Shown: positions 23,873 to 36,047 of the stretch, in pieces
Position numbering within the stretch: the stretch's first letter is position 1
Layout of the letters: each line of letters opens with the position of its first letter
NCBI GenBank assembly: GCA_035578905.1
Contig: JAQJVL010000002.1
Location: forward strand, 10,974,717 to 11,038,716
Direction of reading: 5' to 3'
DNA: 64,000 bases
Origin: Stictocephala bisonia
Lineage: Eukaryota > Arthropoda > Insecta > Hemiptera > Membracidae
Position numbers and translations under genes: made by a program
The notes under the pieces: generated by a model
What the model saw: the letters and a program-made list of their open reading frames with translations, nothing else
Database searches by the model: none
Told to the model about the DNA's origin: nothing

Positions 23873-24653
23873 TCATGTGCACGCATCTCTCCTGCTGATC
23901 AGCTCGTATGTACTGCTGACGTCTCGTCTAGTCATATGCACGCATCTCTCCTGCTGATCAGCTCGAATGTACTGCTGAAGTCTCGTCTAGTCATCTGCGT
24001 ACTAGTCATATGCACGTATCTCTCCTGCTGATCAGCTCGTATGTACTGCTGACGTCTCGTCTAGTCATATGCACGTATCTCTCCTGCTGATCAGCTCGTA
24101 TGTACTGCTGACATCTCGTCTAGTCATATGCACGTATCTCTCCTGCTGATCAGCTCGTATGTACTGCTGAAGTCTCGTCTAGTCATATGCACGCATCTCT
24201 CCTGCTGATCAGCTCGTATGTACTGCTGAAGTCTCGTCTAGTCATATGCACGTATCTCTCCTGCTGATCAGCTCGTATGTACTGCTGACGTCTCGTCTAG
24301 TCATATGCACGCATCTCTCCTGCTGATCAGCTCGTATGTACTGCTGACATCTCGTCTAGTCATATGCACGTATCTCTCCTGCTGATCAGCTCGTATGTAC
24401 TGCTGAAGTCTCGTCTAGTCATATGCACGCATCTCTCCTGCTGATCAGCTCGTATGTACTGCTGAAGTCTCGTCTAGTCATATGCACGTATCTCTCCTGC
24501 TGATCAGCTCGTATGTACTGCTGAAGTCTCGTCTAGTCATATGCACGTATCTCTCCTGCTGATCAGCTCGTATGTACTGCTGAAGTCTCGTCTAGTCATA
24601 TGCACGTATCTCTCCTGCTGATCAGTTTGTATGTACTGCTACGTCTCGTCTAA
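23873..24653 (+). repeat. 59-bp satellite, about 13 copies
   Basis: The unit 'gtcatatgcacgtatctctc' + 'ctgctgatcagctcgtatgt' + 'actgctgacgtctcgtcta' repeats with period 59. Eleven regular copies run from 24005, and two precede them, separated by a 15-base partial unit. Variants (cgtatc/cgcatc and gacg/gaag/gaca) are scattered. Each unit centres on the palindrome GCTGATCAGC. Confidence 0.96.
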
Positions 24654-25510
24654 TCATATGCCTCCATTCCATTTGAATACCTTTACCTAAACTAGCCTCA
24701 TCTGGGTTTAGTTGTTGTGTGATTACAACCGTAACTGTAGTCATTACATTCATTTTTACATTGTAATTAAATTAGAAAACTTACATATAAACAAACAATA
24801 AACCTTACAGCTCTGTTAGCTTGTTTATCAGGTTAGGTAACATACCAAAATCTTAGTACTTAGGTTATCTAAACTTATTTTATATGAAATTGTAAGTCAT
24901 GGATCTGTAATATGCACTTTACAATCAGTATATGATGGCTGATTCTTTAATATGCACTTTACAGGCAGTATATGATGGATTACAGTTATTTGTTTTGCAA
25001 TTATTCGTTATTGCTTATTGATGAGTATGTTTAGTAATACCTAAATGGATTGAAGTTTTCCCTAGTTTTTTTTCATATACAGTATATGTGAAATAAGGTT
25101 ATTTAATTATTTTATTTTAATTTATATCATGTATACATTTTTATTTTGTTTCAAGTGAGTTGTCTCGCTTTCTTTATCACTAGCTATTCTGCTTACACTA
25201 GAGCGAAATGAACGATAGATGTAGGCAATAAGTGTGTGGGTGAGTCTGCGACCAGGGGTAGCCTCCCTGTAATGACCTAACAGGCCTTATTGCCTCCCCT
25301 CCTCTCAGCCTCAATGAACTATCGCAGGATTTATAGGCACTTTCCCCCACCACCTCGAAAATACTGACAAGTCTCTTTGATACCTTCAGCAATATTTCTC
25401 CCTATTATGCCCCTAACTAAGGCAGCTATATTAACCATTTTGCGTTATGAACAACGTTTATGATGTACTATAAATTTTAACTTTATTTTTTGTCTTGTTT
25501 ATAGTATTTT
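24654..25510. other. Unassigned sequence
   Basis: No gene is recognised. A 40-bp word, 'aatatgcactttaca' followed by 'cagtatatgatgg', occurs twice (24910-24938, 24950-24978). Bases 25195-25400 are GC-richer but without a recognised product. Confidence 0.4.
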
Positions 25511-25514
25511 GTTA

Positions 25515-25960
25515 CTTTCTCCTTTATGCGTTAGCATAGAGAAAGTATTGTGACCGGCCAAAAAAAATGTCTTTACAAGATGGTCTAAAAATACATTTTA
25601 GGGTCCTCTGAACCAAAAACAGTGGGTTTTCGAAAAAAAATGGTGGTGTCTGTCCGTATGTGTGTCTGTCTGTGTGTATGTGCAGTTCGCTGGAGAGCAA
25701 ACGGATAGATCAATTTTTATGACATTTGGTATGTAGGTGTATTTAGCCAATATCTCCGGAATTTTCTCAAAAACTGCTTTAATGGTTTTGATTAAATTAT
25801 TAGTAACGATGTAAATTACAATTTAAAATAGTTTAGTACAAACTGCATGTCTCTAACTTGACTAGTTTTTGAGTTATGGCAAAAGAAACATATTTGGGAA
25901 TCAAACTGGTAATTTTGAAAGTTTTTTATTTTCAGTGTTTAATATGGGGGAAAGTTTGTA
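25515..25960 (+). repeat. Dispersed 500-bp repeat, copy 1
   Basis: Begins with 'actttctcc', a self-complementary 'gttagcatagagaaagta' end and the 'gggtcc' and 'gtctgtctgtgtg' blocks. It continues with 'tttggtatgtaggtgtattt', 'caatatctcc', 'gcatgtctctaacttgacta' and 'atatgggggaaag'. The same blocks appear reversed at 31470-31995 and 47460-47965. No transposase frame. Confidence 0.85.
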
Positions 25961-25989
25961 CCAATTCTTTAGAAACATTTATTGTTGTT

Positions 25990-26250
25990 TTTGTATTGTT
26001 AGTCTGTTATTTTTTTCCAAAGAGAGGCCAACTAACCTCCTTCTTAATCTCACTCAGCCCATTGCCCATAGACTATTTGCCTGTGCGGGGAACTTATTCA
26101 GACAGAGTAAGGGGAAAACCCAGTTCTGTAAAGGTGAAGATCGCTGTAAAATACTTTTAGTCCAGTACAGCATTCGAACCTGCCTTATCTCTAACCCAGG
26201 CTCAAAGTTGTGACACCTTAAACCACTCGGCCACCATCTCACCCAGTCAG
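25990..26250 (-). mobile_element. tRNA-derived SINE, copy 2
   Basis: On the minus strand a perfect box A (TGGCCGAGTGG, 26223-26233) and box B GGTTCGAATGC (26170-26180) head a body ending in 'aggagg..agttgg' (26030 leftwards), shared with copies at 22.3, 54.3 and 59.5 kb. It has the best preserved pol III boxes of the four. Confidence 0.8.
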
Positions 26251-28495
26251 AGTTCACAATTAACTACTTTTATGGAAAATACGTTAAAGTGTTTAAGAAA
26301 TATTTCACAATGTGTGAATAGATTGTGTCCGTAAGGCGCTTTATGGTCAATATTTTGTTGGTTTGAGTGACAATAGAATTACGAAAGGTCGTGTGAGGCA
26401 GAGGTAGATATTTCGTATTAGTACGTAAAAATTTTAGGATACAAGTGTCAATGGAGTAGGTGATATAATTGGTAATATTTACTATAAATATTTCTAGTAT
26501 AGATGTCCTCGGCAAAGGATCATTTTAAAGGTATTAAGTAGTGCAGGAATACAAACATTATAAATTACCGATCAGGTAAATGTTCAGAAGCTATAAAGAA
26601 TTTTTTTTAAAAAATCAATTGTAAATTCAGGTGATTGCTAATTCCTAAAAAGTGTTTTATTTATTTTTTATTTGTGAGGGAGAGAAAAATATGTTTATAT
26701 TAGAAACCTTTGGTCATTTTTTGCTTATTTATAATTTTTTTTATAATTTGTTACTATAATTTATATAGTGATAGCTACTGTAAACCTATAGCTATACAGT
26801 AAAATATAATACTGTAAAAACCTGCAAATATCTGAAAATGGTTGAATGTTTTTACATTAAATGCTAATAAAACCGAAATAACGTAAAATTAATAGCTATG
26901 TGAAAAAGAGGACAATAGTCCTAATATGATTATTTCTACCATATACAATAAAGTCATTTTTAATTTTATTTCATCTTATTTTATTAAAATAACTCAATCA
27001 ATATTCCACACACAAAAAACCAGTTCATTAATTTTATTCCGGTGGTGATATACATTAGTAATTTATTTTAATTATTTTACAGCTTTCAATCTTATTTTAC
27101 TACTTATTATCTAATTTATTATTTTAAATACACTTGTAAAATATTCTCTGGTTACTCGTATATAATTATGTATTTACGATAATATACAGAATCAAGGAGG
27201 GAATCTTTTAAATAGATTATATAATGGAAATGTTAGCACAAATCTCGAAAAGCCATTAAAACAGAAATTATGTTTTCCAAGGTAAATATTTCTCAGAAGT
27301 AACGTTGTCTTTAAGGGGAAAACTGACGCCGTCAGTCTAACTCAATTTGGAGAAAGGAGGGTCCTTCTTTCCGCTCCCAATTTAACAATTCCGCCAGAAC
27401 CAGCGAACGTCACTGCTCCCAAACATTGGAATTTCAAACTAAATGTTCCACTTGTGTTTATTTGTTTGTTTTTTCAGCTGAACTGCCTACTTATCTTATG
27501 ATAATTCCAGTATTTATTCGATGATATATTTACTTTACATAAATGATACATTCAAATATTAAGACATAACGATTATATATATATGTACGCCAGTTTGTTT
27601 TTTAAAATGTCATATTATGAAACTTTTGAATCAAGTTACACATGGAAAAAGAGTTTATGTAATTTACAAGTGTGGTGTTGATTCTGTTTGTATCCAAACA
27701 AACTTGTTTCTGTTTAATCAAAATGAAATGTTTTCAAAGACACCAGCTGGTAGTGTTGGAAATTTTACCCAATAAAACCACCTGACACTCCCCCACCCAA
27801 AGAATTGTAGAGCGTCAGGCCCAACCTTACCTACCGAGGGTCCCCGCATGGTCGATCCAGCTTCCGGTTTTAGTCCACTCTCTTGGAAGTAATGCCTGAA
27901 ACAGAGCTTAATACATAGCCGGAAGTTCGACGAAACGATCTTGCTTTCCTCCTGCAACAGGAAAAAGCATTCAAGAATATATTGCCATGCTCAGTCCGTA
28001 TGAGTGATCTACGGAGGGTATTCGTCCAGAATGGCTGCAGGTATTGGTTGGAAGTCCTCAGACCCAACCCCCCACATTATTTCCGCGATTACCGGTTTGT
28101 TGGGTGCAGCAGCGGTTTCGAAGAGCTTCCGAGACGTTACAACCACATAGTCATCCAGCGTCGTCACCCGGAGCCCGTTGTCGATCGCTATGTTTCGGAT
28201 GAACCAGGGTTATTGGGAAATTTACCTAAGGGACTTATTATGACAAGTCTGGAGCTCCTATTTGTCCGGTTTCCAGTGAATAATTCTATCAAAGTTGTGT
28301 CTCCGATTCTCTATTTGGTGTAGACTTCTGGAACTACTTGTAACTCAGTTGACTACTGGTAGATCGGTGTCACATGTCCGTCAGCTACCAGTTATTAATT
28401 TAAAAAAAGCTGTGATACATATTCCGATAAGGATCGTGTTAATCGTCATGTTAATAAGAATAAAATATAAGTGATCTCCTGTCAAAAAAGTCCAA
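26251..28495. other. Unassigned sequence with a coding-like patch
   Basis: 26.25-27.6 kb is featureless AT-rich DNA. From 27720 to 28325 the base composition rises in GC and long open frames exist on both strands (for example minus 27718-27957, plus 27982-28323). I recognise no family in any frame. It may be an eroded transposon gene. Confidence 0.4.
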
Positions 28496-28499
28496 TGCA

Positions 28500-28865
28500 T
28501 CGAGCCATTAATACCTGCCTAACTGATTCTGTTTACGCTCGCTAATCCCTCTGTAACAGAGCGCAGGAGGCACTCTGTAACTATGTGATCCATTGTTTGG
28601 ATATACTTCCCACAATCACATCACTTATTTATTGTCAATCCCCATTTATATTTCCAGTAGTTACGTCTGCCCACGCCAGTTTTAAAGCGGTTCAACAGTG
28701 TCCATTCCATTCAAGGGAGGTTCACCCCACCTACAGGTATTAATGGATCGTTAATAAGGAACTTATTTCGTCCATCAAAACTGTTCCACGTTATGGGCCA
28801 GCTAGTATTGGGCGATAAATTTAATCTTCTCAACTGGAAAGCAGTAAATAGAATTGGGTTTCGAG
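28500..28865 (-). pseudogene. Jockey-like retrotransposon relic, 3' part
   Basis: On the minus strand it matches the 3' family sequence at 1690-2225. Shared blocks as read on the + strand are 'ctatgtgatccat.gtttg', 'cacaatcaca', 'tttccagtagtt', 'gttcaacagtgtccatt', 'gaggttca' and 'tattaatg'. Frames are interrupted. It ends beside a (CT)n tract. Confidence 0.6.
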
Positions 28866-28879
28866 ATGAAAATTTTGGC

Positions 28880-28986
<107 letters not shown>

Positions 28987-29149
28987 CCCCCTGTCTATGC
29001 TACCAGATAACGTTTTTTCAGTGCTGACACCCGCGATTTGTAGTTGGACATTACTTCACTTATATAGCCTTTGCACTTACTTTTTTTAGTATTAATCTTA
29101 AATTTTGACTTTCTTTAGACGATAAGGCCAGAGTATAAGGAGATTCGAT

Positions 29150-29480
29150 TTTTCTAACTGGTTTTGGTTTTTTACACACACAAAATTAAATATAAACACA
29201 ATAGTTAGTTGTGTTAAAAATGTAAGGAATAAAATTGAAATCTGATTTCAAGAAGATCCAGATAATTATGTTCTGTTTAATAAAGGTCAAGTAAAAATTT
29301 AACGGTTATAAATAAAGAAGAAATGAAATAAAAATTGTCTTCATTGAACAAAATTTGTAACAACCGGTGAAGTTTGGGCTAAACCCCAACCATCCTCTCC
29401 TACAACACTGTTGAAGTCTTTTTATATTTAACATTGACCTTATAGAGAATAAAATCCAATATGGTGGCATATATAGCAGA
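29150..29480 (+). repeat. Fragment related to the 61.4-62.6 kb element
   Basis: Shares 'attgaaatctgattt', 'aaaggtcaagt', 'aacattgaccttat' and 'aatccaatatg' in order with 62400-62560, the right end of the inverted-repeat element there. Confidence 0.55.
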
Positions 29481-30004
29481 TTTTTAAACGCAATATATTA
29501 TATGCTGCTTATTGCCAAGATACTGTGGCAAGATATTTTTCCTCAATATCGTTTACGACCAACGTATGTTCTACGACTTAAGGCTCCTGCTGTATCACGA
29601 CAATCCTCTCCCACCCCCTCTAATACCTTAGTTTAACTTGGCTTTGACAGTTACCTAATCGAAACTGCTAAATAATTAGCTTGCCTGAGGAGACCTTTGT
29701 GGCATAGAGTTTGCAGAAACCAACAAAACTTTCACCAATATAATCATCCAACATCCAATCAAAACCTTATTGCCAAATTTATTTTATATAGGTGATTGGT
29801 CATAATTTTTAATTTGACTAAAAATACATTGTATTTACCTCGTTAATCAAATCCGATAAAAAATAGTTACTAATAATCCAACATTTGTTAGCCAGAAGTT
29901 CATGTTTGATTTAATTAATTGATTAATCTAACAGAACTATTTAGCAAAATCTGATTAACAGTAACAAAAACATCTGAATTTTTGGAAAATTACAAAACAG
30001 CGTC

Positions 30005-30458
30005 TTATTAATCCCCTATATTCTCATATTATTCTCATATATGAAACGCCAACACAAAGTTTGTGTGTATTTTAAGGAGAATATGAATGACTATATTTGT
30101 GTAGCAAGAATTTGGATTACTTGTATGGTCTGGTTACTAATTAAGTTTGACTTGTGTTCAGGAAGGGCCGTTTATTAATAGCCCAATGTCCAGGGCAACT
30201 AAAGGGCTTTCAGCTTTACATTAAATCTGCGTCACATATTATGGGTTTGATTTTCAGCTAATTGACAATCCTTATACTCAAAATCCGAATCCTGACTACC
30301 ACCCAATATGAACACTATAGATTTCTCTAGTATTGTTCTCGCTGATGGCAATTACTTGTTGTATTAAACAACAATGCATACAACCTATTGCCTACGATCT
30401 CCACAACACGTTGTCCCTAAGTAGGTGGGTTACAGCACTGCGCCACTAGTGCCGATAT
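30005..30458 (-). repeat. Dispersed 450-bp repeat, near full copy
   Basis: Reverse orientation of the family. It runs from 'atatgaaacgccaacac' through 'attaatagcccaat', 'cagggcaactaa', 'gattttcagctaattgaca', 'gactaccacccaa', 'atctcc' and 'ttacagcactgcgccactag' to 'gccgat'. Confidence 0.88.
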
Positions 30459-30473
30459 ATATATAATAATAAT

Positions 30474-31054
30474 TAGAATCTCTTTAATCCGAACTAATTA
30501 AAACCGGGGGGACCCCGGATTAACAATTATTGTTCGGATTACAGAACATATTGTTATTTTCTCATAAAAAGTTAAAATATGGCTAAAATAGATAATAATG
30601 TTTAAAGACAAGAGAGATATGCTTTTACAGAGTAAAACATTGTATTGTTTATTCAACAACGTACACACAATATAAACATTAACTACAGTAAATAAAAATT
30701 ATACTACTTATCATATATATTGGACCTGATATTGGTTGACCCAAGCTTCTTCTTTTTGTGAACTACAAATAGTGCATCCGATTATGTCGATTTCAAACCT
30801 GTCATCTAGGCTTCTTCTGAACAACAATATAATTAAATTAATTAACTTTTGCAATATTACACTAAGATATTTAACCTGAAAATGGCAGAAGTGGTTTGCT
30901 GAAAAAATATATTATTGCTAGGGCAGGAATTACTGAATACTTCAATGTTTGGATGATTAAAATTGGATTTTCCTGTTTCAGATATGTACATGCACATTTT
31001 TCCCTTTCTCGTGTTGGCATTCGGATTACAGAATTTCGGATTAAAGAGGTTCTA
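30474..31054. mobile_element. Pogo/Tigger-like non-autonomous TIR element
   Basis: Terminal words tagaatctctttaatccgaa (30474-30493) and its reverse complement at 31035-31054 match at 19 of 20 positions. TA flanks both ends, the target duplication expected of the Tc1/mariner/pogo group. The sequence 'ctctttaatccgaa' with repeated 'ggatta' words resembles pogo/Tigger termini. The interior (577 bp) has no transposase frame. It sits immediately beside the end of the dispersed repeat at 30005-30458. Confidence 0.8.
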
Positions 31055-31469
31055 CTCATATATAGTTTATAAATAATACATTATACACTGATATAACGTA
31101 TACATAGTTATATATCAAAATTGTTTTTCTCATTTATTTTAACAAAATAGTATTGTTAGGTCTACCATTTTATTTCAGAATAACACGAACATCTAGAGAA
31201 GTACAGTAATCAAGTTTACAACATACCAAAATTAAATATACGAAATAAAACCGATATAAGAGGGTTTCGGCCAATTGGGTTTCTGAACGGCAAATTCGAT
31301 TGAGGGTAAATCGTGGGAAAGACGGGAACGTGCGGTAGTTAAGGCCTTGACGTAACTCACTCGTTTTCTAAGAGCAGTGTAGAATCAGAGATTTATATAT
31401 TTTGGAGAAATAATTCTGTATGTTACTTACTCTCTTAAGGTTACGCCAACAACTATTATAACAAATGGT

Positions 31470-31995
31470 TCAAAGGATTTGCACAAACTTTCTCCATATT
31501 AAACACTAAAAAATTAAAACTTTGAAAATTACCAGTTTGATTCCAAAATATGTTTTTTGCCATTACTCAAAAACTAGTCAAGTTAGAGACATGCAGTTTT
31601 TACTATAATATTTTAAATTGTAATTCACGTCTTACCTTGAAATATAATCAAATCGTTAGAGCCATTATTGAGAAAATTTTATTTTTATATTTTTTGCCTA
31701 TCAAAATAAAAAACAAAAATTTCGAAACAGTGAAGAAATGGTCAGGAGATATTGGCTAAATGAACATACATACCAAATTGAATAAAAATTGATCCTCTCA
31801 TTTGGTCTCTAGTGAAATGCACATACACACAGACAGACACAAAACACGGACAGACACCAAAAACGTTTTTTTCGAAAATGCCACTTGTTTGGTTCAGGGG
31901 ACCCTGAAATGGGGTTTTAGACCTATTTATCAAAAAATCTTTTTTTGCGCGATCACTATACTTTCTCTATGCCTTTAGCATATGGGAGAAAGTAA
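31470..31995 (-). repeat. Dispersed 500-bp repeat, copy 2
   Basis: Reverse-oriented relative of 25515-25960. It contains 'aaaactagtcaagttagaga', 'atattggctaaat', 'cagacacaaaaca', 'ggggaccctgaaat' and the terminal 'actttctctatgcctttagc' with 'gagaaagta'. Confidence 0.85.
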
Positions 31996-31999
31996 AATA

Positions 32000-34900
32000 T
32001 GAACTTTTGTCATCTTTTTATGTACTTTACCTCCGTTATTTGTTGGTACTTAAACAATGAAATATTATAACGTTTACTTCCATTGCTAATATATAGACAA
32101 AAGTAACATTAACAATTAATCGTTTGCAACCTTTCTTAAAACTAACTAAACTATAACTATAGATAATTAACTATAGAATTGTAATGAATAGTACTTTAAT
32201 GTATAAAAGAAATCAATTGCAGAAAATTCTACAGATATGATGAGTAAATTAGCCTACATAGGCAAGCAGCCTGTACGTAGACTCGATTTGTAATTATATT
32301 TTAACTTACAATGTAACTTACCTTTCTTGAAAGAACGGGGTGTGAAAAAAATTGTTTGTAATTAAAAACTGTATAGTGAGAAAGAGAAAATAAAATATTT
32401 TTAAATATGTTTGTAAGGGATATTGTATAGTTATAATTATTAAAATTTTATAACGAATGTTGCATGTAGGGGGAAGGAAATGTACAGGTGAACTACAATC
32501 TTTAGTGGATACTTCTGGTTTGAGAATGGTAAAAGTGGTTTACCAAAATCAACCACTATTATGTTTGTACATTTTGTACTTGTATTGTAATAAGTTTGTG
32601 TTGTGTGACGTTTACTTGTATTGTTTCTGTTTAAGAACTAAAATTTATGAAAACATTTTTTTTAATTCATTCATACATAAAAACTTTTTATTGCTACTGG
32701 TACAGACACAAACATAAATACACCATTTACCCCAAAAAAAGTATACTAGCTAGGCTTTTATGTTTTAAAACATTTATAGTCTCCTTTTTTATTATGCATA
32801 TTTTGTAGCATAACCAACAGTTTAAGATATATTCTAGTTCAGGCGAGGAATACTCTAAAAAATGTATGAATGGTTGAAACTAGGATCACAAAAGTGTTTT
32901 GATAAGCATTGTATCGGTTTTAAATTTATTCCCAATGGTAAATAAATTGATTAATAGAGTGGAAAGCACCCTTTCATTCAATAAATTAAACTTGAACAAT
33001 TTTGGTTAGCAATGAGTTTTTAATACATCGAGTAAATTATACAGATTTATCCACAATCGTTACTACTTTAAGATTATTACAACGTAAAAGATTATCGGAA
33101 CTTCTTTTTCTTTTGTAGAATGTGATTAGGCAATCAGAAGTCCAGTGACTGATCACAATTTCCTGTTTCAAGTTCCAGACATCTGATACACGAACCAACG
33201 AGTTTTCAAGATTGGTGAACATGTTGCTCATCGTTGTTATCAATTTTGTAGGCATGTTTACAGATAAATTTGGAATTTAGAATACGGAAAAAACCACTTT
33301 AAATGTTTTAAGTGCACTAGTTTTCTAAAATGCCACCAACCACCATATCAGTAAGTCTCTGAAACTTTATAGACCTCAACGATCTCATCCAAAATAATGT
33401 AAAAAAACACATATTTATTTACTAAACTTAAGTTGCATTTATTGGAGATAAATAATAATCAAGTTTTGTGATATATCATAATTTACGTAACATCCACTTC
33501 CTTACATAATACGCTTGCTTTTTTACGCAGTTTGTAGGGGATGCTTCTTGACCCTCCTCCTATGCTGCTAGAGTCGGTAGTTGTATATGCTCCATACACA
33601 AAGCCCAATTATTTAATGTTTTTCAAATTCACATTTGTGAATAAAATATTTACATTTTTTTATAGCTAAAGTGTGGAGAATTTTGTATTCTTAAGGCTGT
33701 TTGACCAAAAAAATCGAATTTTGCCGATTGCAATATCAGCTATTAAATGCCTCCCAAGTATTTCTGTCATAAAAATTATGTTTATAATTATAAATACATC
33801 ACATCAAAAATGTGAATGTGGGCTTCTTGTTACATCCCCAATTGAAAAACTATTTTCCCGATTATTCCTAAATTTTAAAAACACACCCTCACAGGACTGG
33901 TCTTGTTCATCATTTATTTGACTGTAAATTACGTAATTTTACTACAACGTTTTTATTTTATTACGACGAGAAATACAACATCGTATTTTGCATCTTATAC
34001 TTTTTAATATCACCCAATTTACAAAATTGATTAACTTTATATACTCAACTAGAGCATGAACTTTTAGCCGTTATGTTACAATCCAATCGCTACGCACACG
34101 TATAGCGAGACACAGCATCCACAGGATCGCTCTTCAATGGCTTCCTGCAATTATATATATACGGAGAGGAGTCGAGTTTCTGGGTGTGAGTGACTCACAG
34201 TCAGACGTACAGCCAGTGCTACGAGCGGAATTCAGCTATCCCTAATGCCGGCCGAACCACCTTAACTTGTTGGACCACTACTTTAACATGACTTCTTAAC
34301 CACTAGATTGTGTGGTACAAGAGTACATCATTTTGGTCATAACGAGAATCAAACACGAGTGGTTCCGGGGAATTACATGAATACCGAATTTAAGGTTTAC
34401 TCACAAAATAAGGTTATTAGAACGAAAGAAATATTGCTGAGAAGGTTAGGACACTTGTGGAGATGAGCTCAGTCCGATGATATACGAGGCACTTTCCTCA
34501 TACTTTCACTGCACTTTCGTTTGGTTTGAACAAACAACTGTCATGAAACCCTTAAATTACACAGTATTTCATGTAGCATTGCAGTCATAAAACTTATTAT
34601 TCTGATTAGTAGGTTCATGTGTTTAGATAATTTTTCGTATAACGATTGACAGTTTGAGGCTGTCACCCCTGTTAAATTAGTATTTCTATCAGAAGCAATA
34701 CAATTATTTTAACGGTTTCGACAAGTTATTCGATTATCATTATTTTTTTTCTAAGCCCCTTTTGAAATGTTTTTTTTTTTTATGCTTTATAATCCAAATC
34801 TAAAACAAACTAAAATGCAAAACTAAATTTCCAGCACATCCAATTTTATACTTGAGTATACATTTAAATGGTTAGTTTATTTTATAAATATGTAGGTCCT

Positions 34901-36045
34901 TAATCAGCATATTGCGTGTTGTAGATATACAAAACAAGTGAATGTAACATAACACAAATGTATAACAAAATCAGTAAAAATGTAAAAAATTGATGTCGAT
35001 AAACGGAATTCACCTTCCACAGACCAGAATGGTTGACTAAGGAATTATTGCACTTCATCTTATTAAGTATTTAAAAGTCCCTACTGTTTCAGTTTAGTAC
35101 TTCAGACAGTAAAAAAACATGGTTTATAATAAAGCTGTGAACTTATTATCCGAGCAACATTGAGCTAACTTGATTATACCGTCTGAAAACGTAAGCAAAG
35201 CGTTCAACGCGGGAAGTTTAAAAAGTTAACTCAATTTGTTTCCTGTTAACATGATTTGTTGCTCATTGACACTTTTTTTAATCAGAGGATCTTTAACAGT
35301 TGTTTAGCAGCCAACATTTGTATTCCTACAAAAAGGAATTAGCTGCACAGGAAACCAAAGGCAACTGTAATTAACTTTAGATTAGTTACCAAGCTACACA
35401 GCTGTGGGATCTACTGGTAATTTACTTGCATATGTAAGAACACAAACTGACATATTACATTACTATGTTACTAAGCAGTAAATATATCTAGTGGCCACTT
35501 ATTAGTTAGTGTATTTACAGTTTGTCATCGAATCCGAACCACATTTTATATCTAATTTGATAGACGATTATTGGATAAAATTGATGCCCATTTTTCATGC
35601 AAGGAAAGGTCTGTTCCTATTGCATGACTGGGCTCATCTGGACCTTCAAAGTAAAATATATTTAATTTCAATTTTCTGGAATAATTCAACTGTTACTATT
35701 TAAGGTCTACAACCTAAACAAAACAATATACACCTGTACTTGCATGTATTTTATTTGATCATGGATTTAAATTTTACCAGGGAGAGCTTTTTTACGTAGA
35801 ACTTGTATGTTTACGAAAAATTATTTTAATACATAAATTAATCCTGGTCAAGTTTACACTCTTCAATCTTTTTAAACTCTGAATCAACAGTTGTCTGACA
35901 AACGAATTGAACATTTACATTTTTGTAGTAACGTGTAATGCCTAAAACATAAACAATCGTCTAATTTAAATTTTCAACAACATTCTTCAGGTCTGATGCA
36001 CAAAGACATATGGACAAAGACTTAAGTAGGTCAGATACTTTGGCT
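32000..36045. other. Unassigned sequence, mostly AT-rich
   Basis: A right-arm fragment of the palindromic MITE lies at 32515-32600 ('tggtttaccaaaatc', 'tgtacattttgtacttgtat'). A GC-richer patch at 34080-34330 is annotated separately. The open frames here (for example 33673-33921 and 35509-35703) have no recognised motif. Confidence 0.4.
34100..34260 (+). promoter_or_regulatory. Promoter-like GC-rich patch with TATA run
   Basis: A non-repetitive, GC-richer patch in AT-rich surroundings contains a TATATATATA run (34152-34161), GAGA-like purines just downstream and a TCAGAC initiator-like word (34201). TATA-to-initiator spacing (about 49) is longer than the usual 30. No transcript is identifiable, so this is only a suggestion. 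Confidence 0.2.
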
Positions 36046-36047
36046 TT

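Noticed and set aside
23873..24653. CRISPR-like array with 59-bp unit
   Set aside because: The whole unit repeats with only point variants, so there are no distinct spacers.
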